Of a DNA stretch of 64,000 nucleotides, positions 36,618-48,099 are shown piece by piece. The position numbers and the translations under genes are program-made. Numbering within the stretch: the first letter of the stretch is position 1; each line of letters begins with the position of its first letter. Under the pieces are notes generated by a model, which was not told the DNA's origin, did not search any database, and worked only from the letters and a program-made list of their open reading frames with translations. Origin of the DNA: Paragonimus skrjabini miyazakii (Eukaryota; Platyhelminthes; Trematoda; Plagiorchiida; Troglotrematidae); assembly GCA_014338405.1 (NCBI GenBank), contig JTDE01000034.1, positions 407,629 to 471,628 of the forward strand, given 5' to 3'.

Positions 36618-38160
36618 ATGGAAACAAAAATTTCCTACTACTCATCAGTAAAATTAGTTTGCATTGCTCCTCCATCTTCTTGTCTTGGTGAACTGGGATT
36701 TAGTGTTACGAACAGCGGATGAATCGACTCCTGTTGGGTGCTGATACTCGCAGTGACTTGAAGTCCATGTTAGTTAAGTTGTCAACAACTACTTTGCAAA
36801 TAACTAGAAATGATCAACCTCCTTTCATTTCGTTTACTTGACTAGTGCAATATAACAGTAAATCATGTAAATGGTGTGCTGTTTTTGATGGTTAAGTGTT
36901 GTAAGAGTTTAGTTTCATAAATAAGAGGTGAAAACTACTATACTGCAACGGGAAGTCTTATTGAAGTATGTGGTATGTGTATTATAAAAGCTTACAACAT
37001 TTGGTCCGATTAAGGGATCCTTCATTTTTCATTTATCCGATGCCTGTTACAGGAAAAATGTAAGTCACTAGTTCCTTTAGCCAATTTGGATCAATCGTCC
37101 TGCTGAACAGAATGACCAGCAGTTCAATACAGATGTTTCCACACTGTGCAAACATAAACCATATTTAGATGAAGAAAATATGTTAAAACACTATCATGTA
37201 CGTGATCAGATGATAGCGCTTTACTAAAAATAATTCCCACTGGTTGGTGAGTCGTAAAATCATACTCAACTCTATAGCTTCAATGCATGCGAGCAACTTC
37301 TTTTTTTTGTTCGGTTGATAACGGGAAATGGATACTTCTAACTGGAAGAGATTGAACATCCTGACTGCCCTTTATGTTGTTAAAGTATTAACAAACCATG
37401 CGTTGAAAAGATTATTAACCTCGATTTTAATTTAACGGAATTCCATAAAAGTTGAGAATGATCTTATGTGAAACCGGTTCGAAATAAGCACCTGTTGTCT
37501 AATAAATAGCTGTTCCTGTAGTATACACCATGATTCATATAAAAAGAACCAAATTATTCTACCGGGTTAGCTTGTCTATGCGTGCTGCCAGAGTAGTGAA
37601 CTGACTAAACAGGCATGTCTATGTCCCCCGATTCGGTTTGTGTATTCCACAAAACGGAACAGATGTTTGAGATTGCGCTAGGTCACATACACTCGCAATC
37701 TGTGGAGGTTTGTCCACACCTTGGCAATCCATCTGTTGCGGTCCTGTTGGACTGCCCAAAATCGATAACAATTACTTTGTTCTTATTTGATTACTCATCC
37801 TCAGACGATCTTCTCTATGTGTAGACGTAACGTAAGATGGTAAACACAGACAAGGCGGGGACCGATCACCCAACGTTCTTCCATATCTCTGTTTAGACAG
37901 ATATGCCAAATCAAACTAAAACTATCCCAAGAAGTCATACAAGTTTCTCGTATGTTTGAATGTGACAGATAAACAGTTTTATTCAGTGTGATCAACACCA
38001 ACTGGGGACGAACAAAGCCACACAGCTAAAAGGCATGTAGTGAACAGGAAGCGAATCGTTAGGTAGATGATTCAAGCGATATATATTAAAAAAGGCAAAC
38101 ACTGAGTAGTGAATGATTTATTGTCACGTTTCAAACCCACACTAGGATCCGTAATCAAAC

Positions 38161-38198
<38 letters not shown>

Positions 38199-39504
38199 CA
38201 GAAACAGTTTAAACTGGATTACTCTGTACGATGGGTTCATGTAACGAAACCGTCAATTAGACGCAGTCAGTTGTGTATCTAGTTACTTCAGACTGAGCAA
38301 AATGATCAATTCAAGCACTGGTACACATATTTTAAACAACCTACCAACCTCATCAAGACTTTGTGTCAAAACAACAAAATTTCAACCAATCAAGTAAACA
38401 TTCATGGATGATGATCTAGAATTTACCGAATGGAGAAGGTCAGACACGTGGCCTTGTGCAATCGATCATCTTAAATGACAAATATTAAGTATGGGCGGGA
38501 ACAGGAAAATTTTTAACCTGCAATAGATTTGTGAAGAGAATAGTGAGGAAAGTGGCGATCGAATGGATGGGAGTGTAAATTATAAAATGATAATAAACTA
38601 AGGAACAAGTGACATTAGACTGTGCAGGAGGAATAAAATTTTACGTACGACTACAAAGGCACTCAGACGCATTAACTGTACTTGAACTGACTAAGAGATT
38701 ATCAATGAATTTCTACACATATGTACACAAGGTTGTCAATCCACGAGGTTATAAATAGTTTACCACATCCGTTGGTTGACGTGGGTCGTTTAAGCACAAA
38801 GGTAAGGTAAAATGAACTGACTATAATTCTACCAGTCTTCGTCACTTGCACATTGAGTGGGTACTATTCGTTTTCAGTCCTGTTTTGTCCTTGAATTTAT
38901 GAGTGTGCTAATGTATCGATTACTTGCATCAGCGGTGACTGGTTTACTATTCAGACTAAGTGCATCTGAAAGAGTGGCAAATACATCGAGACTAGCGCAT
39001 AATTGACTGTAGGACAACAATACTGCTCTTAACCATTACAAGAGATAAGCAATAACCAGAGGTGCATTGCAAACGTGAATGACCCAAGTAAAGTGGACAT
39101 TTAATGGTCTAGTATGGGAGTCAAACCAAAGAAATCCGAGGTAGCGCGTCTTTCTTTAGACTATCAGCCTTGGATTGCCAATACATGAAAGCAGTCTATG
39201 TGCGTTACAAGTCTACGAATCAAGTGGTGCTTTAACGAACTAGTTAAATATATCATTAAACAACATGTGCTCCTGAGCTGAATTAATTACAATACATTCG
39301 GGAGTATGCAAGCATGCCATTGAAGAATAATGAAGGTATCACTTAATAAATGATGAATCTAAATTCTACCACGAGCAGTGGAAACTTGGTTCAGAATCAG
39401 CCTTATTTATTACGGAATCACCGACTGTCCTTACGATTGTGTCCGATACGTTTTAGCTGTTTTCCGATTTAACCAACCATGTTTTCACGTTGACAGGTTA
39501 CGTT
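36618..39504. other. Stretch without a recognised gene
   Basis: Contains one TA microsatellite and a weak hammerhead-like motif on the minus strand near 36620-36660 (see findings). Frames such as 37615-37824 show no known domain. Confidence 0.45.
38162..38199. repeat. (TA)19 microsatellite
   Basis: Uninterrupted TA dinucleotide run of 38 bp. Confidence 0.95.
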
Positions 39505-39780
39505 GTGTTGTTTAAGATATTTATTCACATTCCAGCAAATCAAAAGTTCTCGAGTTATTCTCAACCGCCACAAAACGTTTCGAGCGAATTGTGATGCCCT
39601 GAGTTTCATTCACCTCGATCGGTCTTCATCAGTATCTGACACGTCAATAGGAAATGCTTGCATCTACCACTTTTCGTGTTCTAACGGCTTTGCTGACGAG
39701 GATCGTCAAATTAGAAAACATCTGTTGCGACTGAAGCGACTGAACAAATCCGCTGGTTGTTAATTGTGGGTAAGACTGAT
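39505..39780 (+). mobile_element. Penelope-like element 3' end fragment
   Basis: The end part, with GAAATGCTTGCATCTACCAC then TTTTCGTGTTCTAACGGCTTT, aligns with 40697-40740 and 48252-48300, which follow PLE coding sequence in the 48 kb copy. The fragment has no coding part. It contains a hammerhead remnant at 39631-39669. Confidence 0.6.
39631..39669 (+). ncRNA. Degenerate PLE hammerhead ribozyme
   Basis: CTGACAC in the core position (G8 and A9 lost), GTCAATAG for stem II, GAAA, then TGCTTGCAT giving a perfect 3- or 4-bp stem III, C17 and TACCA. Stem I no longer pairs. It is a damaged copy of the motif at 40677-40715. Confidence 0.6.
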
Positions 39781-40439
39781 GCCACAGACAAGATTAGGAG
39801 GAGATAAGGAGGCTATCTGGTGTTACCTATCAGTTTAAATCGTTATAATTATGCTGTGAACGTTGGGTTAGGATCTTCACATGCAGGTTTAGAGATTACA
39901 AATGTATTCAGGAGACTGGTACATTTAAGGATTGCTACCAGCCGAGTTAAAGTGTTCTTCGATGTAGTTGGAAAACCAGTGGAGTAGAGCAAAACCCGTA
40001 GTGTGGTAAGTACATAGCAATGAAAACGCGATTTTCGTTACAATACTGAATGCGAACCAAAGCACGTCTTGCTATATTGACTAAGTGGTGGCGGATCATC
40101 AACAAGAATTGAAATCTTTGAAAACTATACTAGGAAAAATGGAAATAAATTTGAATCAGACCATTTGTTCACGTGGTTATGAGGCCTACATGTCGTCGGA
40201 TCTTGATTATTTCTCTTGTCGGTACTCAATCGTAGATTTCAATCAAACAGTCGATGGTCAATACATGAGATCACGTTGCTGTGTGAGCAACTAGTGTTGT
40301 ATCCTATAGATTAGTCCAATGAAACATTAGAACTGATATGTGACTTGCAGTGTAAGACCTCCGATCCATAGTACAAAGGTCTTGTACACGAATTCGAATG
40401 GTCACTAATGAGTAGTAGAGGATTTTGATTTTCATATAG

Positions 40440-40517
40440 ATTGAACATAACCCACAATTGATTGCAGTTGTCGCATTCACACAGACTTTCCGGCCAGCTC
40501 CTTTCGGAAACAAGCAT
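40440..40517 (-). mobile_element. Hammerhead-SINE tail fragment
   Basis: On the minus strand, TAATGCTTGTTTCCGAAAGG and the following tail to CAATTGTGGGTTATGTTCAA match the SINE tail at 51633-51716. Similarity starts at the base where the family hammerhead would cleave (after C17, before TAGTG). It therefore looks like a copy whose 5' end was set by self-cleavage, though truncation by chance is possible. Confidence 0.65.
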
Positions 40518-40539
40518 TAGAATGGATAACAGTCTACTT

Positions 40540-40800
40540 GACCCTTAGCGGTTACATAATTGTTTGTGAAATTGACCCTGACTTAGACTTACTGACCTTT
40601 CTTTACCCACCGGTTGACTATCCTTTCCACCCCTTAGTTGTTCGATAGGAAAAACCGGTTCATGTTTTTGTGAATTTGGTACTGAAGAGTCAATACGAAA
40701 TGCTTCCATCTGTCACTCTTTATGTTGAAACTTTTGAAGGGAAAGAAACTGTTTTAAATCTCACTATCGTCAGCTGTTACCTCCATTCTGGCACGTGATT
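40540..40800 (+). mobile_element. Penelope-like element 3' end fragment
   Basis: Co-linear with 48100-48310. TAATTGTTTGTGAA, GACCCTGACTTAGACTTACTGA, CCACCCCTTAGTTGTT and the hammerhead region align with the 48 kb copy in the same order. Only the 3' non-coding part is present, 20-30 bp after the SINE tail fragment. Confidence 0.7.
40677..40715 (+). ncRNA. Hammerhead ribozyme, PLE type, complete core
   Basis: Stem I strand TGGTA; core CTGAAGA (fits CTGANGA); GTCAATAC as a minimal stem II (G-C, T-A, loop CAAT); GAAA; A-TGCTTCCAT giving a 3-bp stem III (ATG/CAT, loop CTTC); C17; then TGTCA pairing with TGGTA through T-A, two G-T wobbles, C-G and A-T. All invariant core positions are present. Predicted cleavage follows C40710. 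Type I hammerheads with a tiny stem III are known in Penelope-like elements. Stem I is weakened by the wobbles, so activity may be low. Confidence 0.75.
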
Positions 40801-41086
40801 GTCTATTGTAGGTCCATCAGCTGATATTCAATTGTTCAAACGTCTCGTATCAATGTATACCCGATTTAGTCATGAGAAGAAACGCGTAGCAAACAAACTC
40901 GTATCAATGTATTCATCTCACCGCCAGGCAAGAACACACTGACCGAATTTCAATCATCATCGTAGCACTGGGGATAGTGGCGTCCTGGTTGAAATGACTG
41001 CCAACATTAGCCAATAGAACCAAGGCTGCAACGATTTTTATCACTATTTTCTCTTCTAATGCTTCACCAATGAAGGAATACATATG

Positions 41087-41127
41087 TTGCGACATGTTAG
41101 CATTTCGTTTACTCTCATCAGTCGCAA
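41087..41127 (-). ncRNA. Hammerhead ribozyme motif, intact core except position 17
   Basis: Minus strand: TTGCGA, CTGATGA, GAGTAAAC, GAAA, TGCTAACAT, G, TCGCAA. Stem I is a perfect 6-bp pair, the core is canonical, and stem III is ATG/CAT with loop CTAA. Two defects: the cleavage-site base is G instead of A, C or T, and stem II pairs only at its outer G-C. The sister motif at 3637-3677 has C at the cleavage site but a damaged core. The two together point to an active ancestor. Confidence 0.65.
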
Positions 41128-41170
41128 ACGTAAAACATGGGAGTTATATACGACACTTCTAATGCTCAGG

Positions 41171-41433
41171 GTATCTCTCGAGCACATTTCGCTGCATCTC
41201 ATCAGGTACATACTGCAGTCCGTGAGTTTATATAGCAAAGTTCAGTGGGCATTGCGAAGCTAAACAACAAAATCAACAACTATACAAACACATGCACACA
41301 CACACACACACACACATCTATACACATTAGTTACCAGGGCAATTTCGTACTGACGAACAAATCTTTCTGTACACAGAGGGTGGCTTCCATTTGCTAATTG
41401 CTACCGCCTCCGCGAAATGTGCTCGAGAGATAC
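41171..41433. repeat. 22-bp perfect inverted repeat flanking a 219-bp spacer
   Basis: 41171-41192 (starts GTATCTCTCGAGCACATT) is the exact reverse complement of 41412-41433 (starts GCGAAATGTGCTCGAG). On the minus strand the left arm follows CTGATGA (41199-41205) and contains GAAA, so it looks like half of another hammerhead; the right arm lacks the CTGATGA part. Confidence 0.7.
41295..41316. repeat. (CA)n microsatellite
   Basis: CA run of about 22 bp, with shorter CA runs nearby at about 41850. Confidence 0.85.
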
Positions 41434-41439
41434 GTTGTG

Positions 41440-43100
41440 CAAAATCTGTTTCTGACTTCTCTGTTCAAATTTGTTACGGGAAAAGGTTGCATTGCACTTC
41501 TAATGCTGTTGGCCTGTCAGAGAACATCTTTGGTTGGATCTTGATCGGAGGGCTGGACCAGCTGCTTATTCTGGCGATGGGGGTTCTACTGTGCTCTGAT
41601 AACATCTCATATATCTGTTCCACGCCCTGCCATCAAACCCAGTCTCTGTGATCATCATTTAGGGTCTCACCCAGCTATTCCAGTTTCGCCACAACCCTGT
41701 GGGTGTTATGACTTACTGACACAATTACACGAACTGACACGCGTAGACCACACACAGGTAAGGTAGCAATGTGAATTAACCTGGTGAAGTGGATGGCGCA
41801 GTTGATTGTCAAGATGTCAGGTCAGATCGTGCACACATGTCCCCACCACACACACATACACACACTCAGAGATGCATTTGCACACCGACTACTGTGTTTG
41901 CAGCAGTATCGGCGGCTTGCCAAAAGAAAACGGATAGCCAATCTGAGTGCACGGTGTGCACGTGCGCGTACCATCGTGTGTACAGCAGGTGACAGCAGCT
42001 GAACCGACCCGATAAGACTTGTCACGCGGTTAGCTTTTTGCACACAGATATGACTGGCTGAAACGTCTAAAAATGATGCTGACCTTTGAGTCTGGAGTAG
42101 TCTGTATATTCGCTGATATTGGAGTTTGAATAATTGAATTATGTACTGTTACCAATGTCCGTAATGACAAGTTGCCTTAGTCAGAAACACTAGGAGATGC
42201 GGCTTTGAGATAAATAACCTGACAAAGCTTCAAGAATGGACTGGAGGTCGGTGTGGTTTTGCATCTTACAACTGTAACGAACGCTCATAATGACACCAAC
42301 CAACGACCGTAGCATTGATGAGAACAGGACCTATGCATATCTTCATTCTATGTGCAAGTTTGCGCTTTCGCATCATCTGAACGTGATAACGAAGTAGCAT
42401 GAAACCACCAAACAGTGTACAACAGTTCAACTTACACCGCTGTCAAAACTGTCTCCACCTACTGGAGTACCCACAAACATCCCGCGCTGGTGTTGCACAT
42501 TCCGATCCTTTCAAGATCGCCGCTTACGCCTAATACATGCCCAATGTGGCATGCATGTTTTGCTCCTATCGGTATAGACTAAGGAAAGTTGGATCAGAGT
42601 AATTTCTGAATTTATTTAAGATCACATAAACATCCTAGGTTGAACTATTTCTCAAACTTGTATGTAGGGATGTTAAGTAAGACATAGCTTTGTCACTGAG
42701 ATTTCAAAAACTGCAAACGACTTGAGTGAATTCACGATGTCTAAAGCACATTCACTCCCCATTGTTTCGTTGAATGTGCAGTGATATTTAGATTCTCATC
42801 CACGTTTTGCAACAACAGAAAACGCAGATTTTGAGATTTCTTTGTTTGAACTAACCACCAGTAAATATCCGTTGTTTTTCCCATTATGGGTATTATTCTC
42901 ACCTTATCAGTAGCAGGACAATGTGCGAATCATGAAAACTTTTGCGCTTCAGTAGTCCAGTGTGTTAGTGTACGCAAGCTAACTGTGCGGATAACTCGCC
43001 ATTTCAGTCACTGCACGACATGGTGCGAGACTGCAGTCCATCCTCGAAACATCGTCTCAGTCAACGATTCACTCCATTTGAACAGATCGATTGGAATATG
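41440..43100. other. Stretch without a recognised gene
   Basis: Overlapping frames around 41784-42043 are low in complexity (His/Thr runs from CA repeats). No protein domain or tRNA was seen. Confidence 0.45.
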
Positions 43101-43105
43101 GAGCA

Positions 43106-43144
43106 TGGCAGTTGCAAACACTTCGTACTGACTCATCAGTACCA
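43106..43144 (-). ncRNA. Hammerhead ribozyme, PLE type, near-intact
   Basis: Minus strand: TGGTA, CTGATGA, GTCAGTAC, GAAG, TGTTTGCAA, C, TGCCA. The core CTGATGA is canonical, stem II has G-C and T-A with loop CAGT, and stem I pairs over 5 bp with one wobble. The base after GAA is G where A15.1 is expected, and its partner is A, so the closing pair of stem III is broken. Probably inactive or weak. It marks a PLE-type remnant in minus orientation whose other parts I cannot see. Confidence 0.65.
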
Positions 43145-43149
43145 AAGTT

Positions 43150-46100
43150 ACAATAAAGTGAGTCGTTTTTTATATAATACACTCAGGAGGATGGAACGAA
43201 CGATCGACCGGTGGGTTAGGAAAGGTTTTTAAGTCAAGGTCAAGGTAAACTATACGAACTATTGTTTTCGAACACATGAGACCGGTTTCATAAGCTGTAA
43301 AAGCAAAGTTCAAAAGAGCTGAAACTTTGTGAGCCCCGAACTAACCGCCACATTATATGGTGGACATAGCATTTCGTAGTCACACATATGCCACCAAAAC
43401 CTGGATGTTTTTGGAACATCACATTCGACTTACATGAAGACAAACCGTCACGGTGAAATGGACAGGAATAAGACATCACAATAAATGTCAGATTGTTTGT
43501 CTTTGGGAGCAGCGTTACACAGTCGAGCTTGATGCTCATGCAATGAACAATGAAGAACGTCACTGCTTACCATCTGTTGTGATTAGACAAAGATTACATT
43601 ATCAGTTAGACAGTGTTCGATTTATGCTGTATGCAGCTGACCTAATTAGGTCTTTAAGGACATACAAAATTGATACAGCTCCTCATCAGCTATGCAGTTG
43701 TTTGTGAACAAAACTGTTGCAAACCAAACAGCTGAATAGCGAATCGTTAATTGGTTAAAGTTAGGCCTGTGGTGTTTTTCATCACGTGGTGTGAGGTTAG
43801 GAGACTCACGAACAAAACTCTACAACAGACCGTATATGAGAACCACACCAGTATAGACACACTCGTAGGTCACTGGTCGTATCAGACTGTCAACTATCAT
43901 GATGTGATGACCTCAACCAACTAAGGCTTCGACTTTCGAAAGTGCTGTGGATGGATAAATTCAACTGTACCTCTGCCAGATTCATCCGCGTAACCTACTA
44001 GTTTTGTGATTGACTTTCGTATGTGGTATTGTGATATTTGTATCTATATTGAGCAAGATACTGGGGTTACTGAAACTGACACATATAAACCACAGGCTAA
44101 TCGATGTACTGTCAGGCGGCAACTCTGTAGTAAACAATTTCAGCAACAATCAGTGTATGCAAGTCAGTTGATCGGAGATCTAAATTTCGGCGTTTACATT
44201 TTTTTACCATTGTAAAGCTAATGTTGACCCGCTTTGAATTTTGACTTTAAATTAATGTGTTATCCGTTCCATACGAAATTGTCTGGTCTCAACATTCCGA
44301 CCTTTAACATATAAATTATGATTCAGCCAAATAGTGCAGCTGGAAGTGCACATAAGGAGAATGGCACATTCATGGTTATCGTTAAAACTAGTCCGACTAT
44401 TTGGCAACGAATACCTATGTCGAACTCTCGTAAAAAATTTAAACCGATCACAGGTGACCAGCCCATTTACACCTTCGTTTCATCGCCTTCATGGTAGAAA
44501 GATCAAGTCTAGGCCTGTGTTTTGTTCGTCTGTACCGAGGAGGCAGGTATTGACAAATAGGAGAGTAACTAGGGCATGGGAAATCTGTTGGACATTACAG
44601 GCTCTGGAGACACGACATAAAACATAACTATTCTCATCATAGTACCTGAACCAGAGGCTACAAACATAAACATTAGCAACGCTGGGTAGGGCGGGAATAA
44701 AGACAATCTGGATATTTATATTGCAATTTTGACTGCTAAGGAGTGGAGCATTCTTTTATCCAAATTCTTCATTACAAACACTACTACATTAGCAATAGAC
44801 TATCAGAAAGATACAAAAGTGTAGTCCCAGTGACCATTTTATACCAGGGTGCATTTAATGTTAGCAGAGTCCAAAAGGCGACCACTATCCTTTACTGCAG
44901 TTAAAACAAGTGAGGAGTGGATAACCTAGATATGAGTATTTTTACGTACACATTTCTACGTACGTATATGTGAAATTTGGCTCACTGAGCCCTAATGATG
45001 TTCCACAATATGCTTGCTATTCTGGTTTATAAGAGCTTTTGCTGGGAGACGATGAAAAGAGATCATTCTTTTACGAGGTAAATAAATGTTCTTGTTTTTT
45101 TTATATCACTTATGTAAAAGGGACCATATTCCTTATAATGCATAAAAAAATGGCCTTCTTATAACTCGATCCTCTACCTGTCGTGTTAACTTGTAATGGA
45201 ACAGTTGAATTGTGTCTATAGCGTTAAAGGAAAAAATAGACAGGTTTGTCATTTCAAAGAAAAAACGCCATGCTATAAATGTGTTTGCTGTTCACCCACC
45301 AACATCTCCTAAGGAACCAAGCAAGGTGAATCATGCAGCACTGTTCGATTTAGGATGGAGGGTATCAGTATCTTCGAAATTGTGCAAATCTACTGGCAGA
45401 ATCCCAAATCAGCTGCTTGAAATGAAGCCGGAATAATTCCATTCATGTCGCCTGAAGCAGATTCGGTGTAGGGTTAATTGTTCTGTATCATTCCGGTTAA
45501 TCGATCGGATTGCATATGTGTCATCGGACGCCTGTACGTTTGAATTCTACTTGAGCTGTATTTTCTATAACCCGATTCGTTCTAACATTATGATTGTTAT
45601 ATCTAGTCGTCAAATCTGATTCGTCTTCCATTGTGACTACATTGCATGGTAATTGCCCGTCATGTATTTTCACTCTCTGTGGTCTACTTATTGAATCTTT
45701 CCCGATAAACGTTGGAGCTCACGTCTTCTCATTCTCGGATTGGAAATCAAGCCGTGTGGTGATCAATTGTCATCGCATACTGTTATTGTTGTTTAAAAAT
45801 GTGCATAGACGATAAACTCATCGATATGGATTAATTTACTTGGTTATACCACCTGAACCTAAACTTTCTTGTTGTCCATTTGCATCTTATGTCAGTCTTG
45901 AATCATAGTGAGATTTTGAATGGGGCACAGCGATGAATTATCATTTATAGTTGCGCACAGAATCAGCACACAAACGAGCTCACTGGTTGACTCATTCACG
46001 TGCAAGTCTCTCATTCTTTTCTGAACGATTTAGGCAGATCGTGAAAACTGTAAACTGAAGATGACCAACAATAACCTCAGACATATTGCAACTGCTTGCA

Positions 46101-46435
46101 TAGAATCTGCACAAAAGCAACTTTTTTTTATTTGCCCTAAATACATGGCTGTCTTTTGTCAGTCGCAGAAAACTTGACATTGTTTAATCGTATGTTGTTC
46201 ATACTATTTCGTAATACAATCGTTAATTGCACGAAGAGGATTAATAGTAGTAAGTATTGCATCCTTCTTCAGTATATTTGAATTCGTTGCAGTTAGAAAC
46301 ATTAGCCTGAGATCTTGATTACAAACTACCATCGCGTTAACCTAATCGTATTTGTGTTGAAGCCAAGTTTGAGAATGTTACCGATCAGTTATGTGAGCTT
46401 CGACTAACCAGTGCTAATAACATAGGTCGGCTAAA
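43150..46435. other. Stretch without a recognised gene
   Basis: Frames at 43453-43707, 44334-44627, 45212-45436 and 45594-45815 show no known domain. A degenerate hammerhead-like segment may lie near 43365-43405 minus. The upstream part of the 46 kb PLE may begin here without being recognisable. Confidence 0.45.
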
Positions 46436-46439
46436 GATT

Positions 46440-47600
46440 AAGTTCACCAATATAATCTGTGAACTTATCATGAAACCAATCAACGGCCAGTGTGCTATCA
46501 CCAAGCCACACGTACAATTGTTGAAAGAACTTAAGTTAAACAACGTAGTAATAAACAGACCGGATAAAGGTGTGTGTGTGTGCAGATGTTGTCAACATTT
46601 GATGACCAAACGAGGTTTCAGTGAATAGCGAGAGTGGACAATATCTCCGAAATAGAAGACCGCATAATATGACATCTGCAACTGCTCTCACAGTTTCGGA
46701 TTACCGATGAGATGACGTATAAATCTCTTCAACCATGTGGATCGTCAATAGCCCAACTTTACTGTCTGCCAACGGCGCAAAATTCTGAGATGCTGCTTAG
46801 GCTAATTTTAGCAATGAAACTCCCCAGACTGTAAACTGGCAAGTTGGCTAGTCCCAATTCTAACTCTGCTAAAACAGAACTTTCAGACATTTTCCACAAA
46901 GGATTCTGCCGAATTGACCAGTGACCTCGACAAACTCAATCTTGCTAATGAACTCATGTGTTTCGTAGACGTCCAGTTACTGTTCACAAATTTCCGTCTA
47001 CACGAAACGATTGATTATATTTGTGACTCCGCCGAAGTGCATAACATTACATCGCCACTCCCGACCAATATACTGAAGAGAACCTTGCTGCTCTACACTG
47101 ACAAAGTCAATTTCCGTTTTCTCAAGCAGACCTACCGTCAAGTAGATGATCATGAGAAGTCCACTAGGGCCCATCGCAACAGACTTTTTCATGTTAAGAA
47201 CTGAGTATAGGAGCATGTTATATTACAAGCATTACATCACCGACACATTACTATTCAGTCAGTCTAAATGGGTAATAGACAACCTGGTGCAGTGCCTAAA
47301 TAACTGTCATCCTAACCTGAAGGTTATGTGTGAATCTGAGGCCAGCATGTGTCTAACTTTTCCAGACATACTCATAAGTTGCGGAGAAGATGACTCGATT
47401 AGAAGAGCTATCCACAGAATACCCACATGATCCGGTCAATAATTAAATTTCAACAGTTTCACACTGGTCCAACATAATAGAGCATTGGTGAATACGCTGT
47501 TGACAAAACCAAGGCGACTCTGTACTCAAGATAGTTTTGTGGAGGAAATAGACCATATCACCTCTGTTGTACAGTCAAACAGTTAACCCCAAGGAATTTA
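46440..47600 (+). pseudogene. Second Penelope-like element: RT remnant
   Basis: PLE blocks in order across several frames. LKELKLNNVVINRPDKGV holds the RPDKG block that opens PLE reverse transcriptases. SLQPCGSSIA and LYCLPT correspond to the YxxLxPxGSxxPxLYGLPK block. SPDCKLASWLVPIL follows. Then come LMCFVDVQLLFTNFRLHETIDY, NFRFLKQTYRQVDD, and in the next frame MRSPLGPIA, YYKHYITDTLLF (the catalytic YxDD is ITDT), NCHPNLKV and CLTFPDILISC. NFNSFTLVQHNRALVNTLL ends the recognisable part. Many stops and at least three frame changes mark it as older than the 29 kb copy. Confidence 0.85.
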
Positions 47601-47756
47601 TAGAAAGGTACAGTAAACCAATGAACACCACTGTAGAAAAGAGAGGGTCTGTAAAGAACTGCCCGTTGTAAATGGTTACATCATGCACCAAACAACACAG
47701 TGATTGAGAAATTCATTTAAACGAACATTTAATGCGGCTGAACTCCTTATACTCTC

Positions 47757-48010
47757 TCGGACACAGAAGTTAACAATGCCTTCATTCAAAGGAGACCAGC
47801 CTATCAGTGCCACCTCACACTGTGTTTACCTGTTTACATGTAGCTGAGGAGAAAGTTACATACCTACGGCCAAGAGACGCCTGATCTCAAGAGTGAAGGA
47901 ACATTTGCCTAGATGGATGCAGAAGTCCGTGTTACCGGAGAACAACTATGTTGCTGAAACACGTAAACAACCAGTTTCTGCAGTCGCTGACCATTGGCCA
48001 CGCTATCAAT
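47757..48010 (+). pseudogene. Second PLE: GIY-YIG domain remnant
   Basis: The frame reads LTMPSFKGDQPISATSHCVYL, FTCS, a stop, then GESYIPTAKRRLISRVKEHLP and RW. This equals the CxxxYxFxCxCGxxYIGRTxRRLxxRxxEHLPxW block of PLE GIY-YIG endonucleases. The YIGRT motif is YIPTA here and a stop replaces a linker cysteine. The rest to about 48010 is only loosely similar. Confidence 0.8.
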
Positions 48011-48099
48011 TCAACCTGTGCATTCAGAATATGATCACGTCATTCTAATTCAAGATTCTTGCGGTTTGTTAAAGTGATCGCAATCAATCGCCTCAAACT

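Noticed and set aside
36815..36850. GTAAACGAAATG on minus, as in the 3.6 and 41.1 kb hammerheads
   Set aside because: The CTGATGA core is not recoverable (CTAGTCA) and stems I and III do not form.
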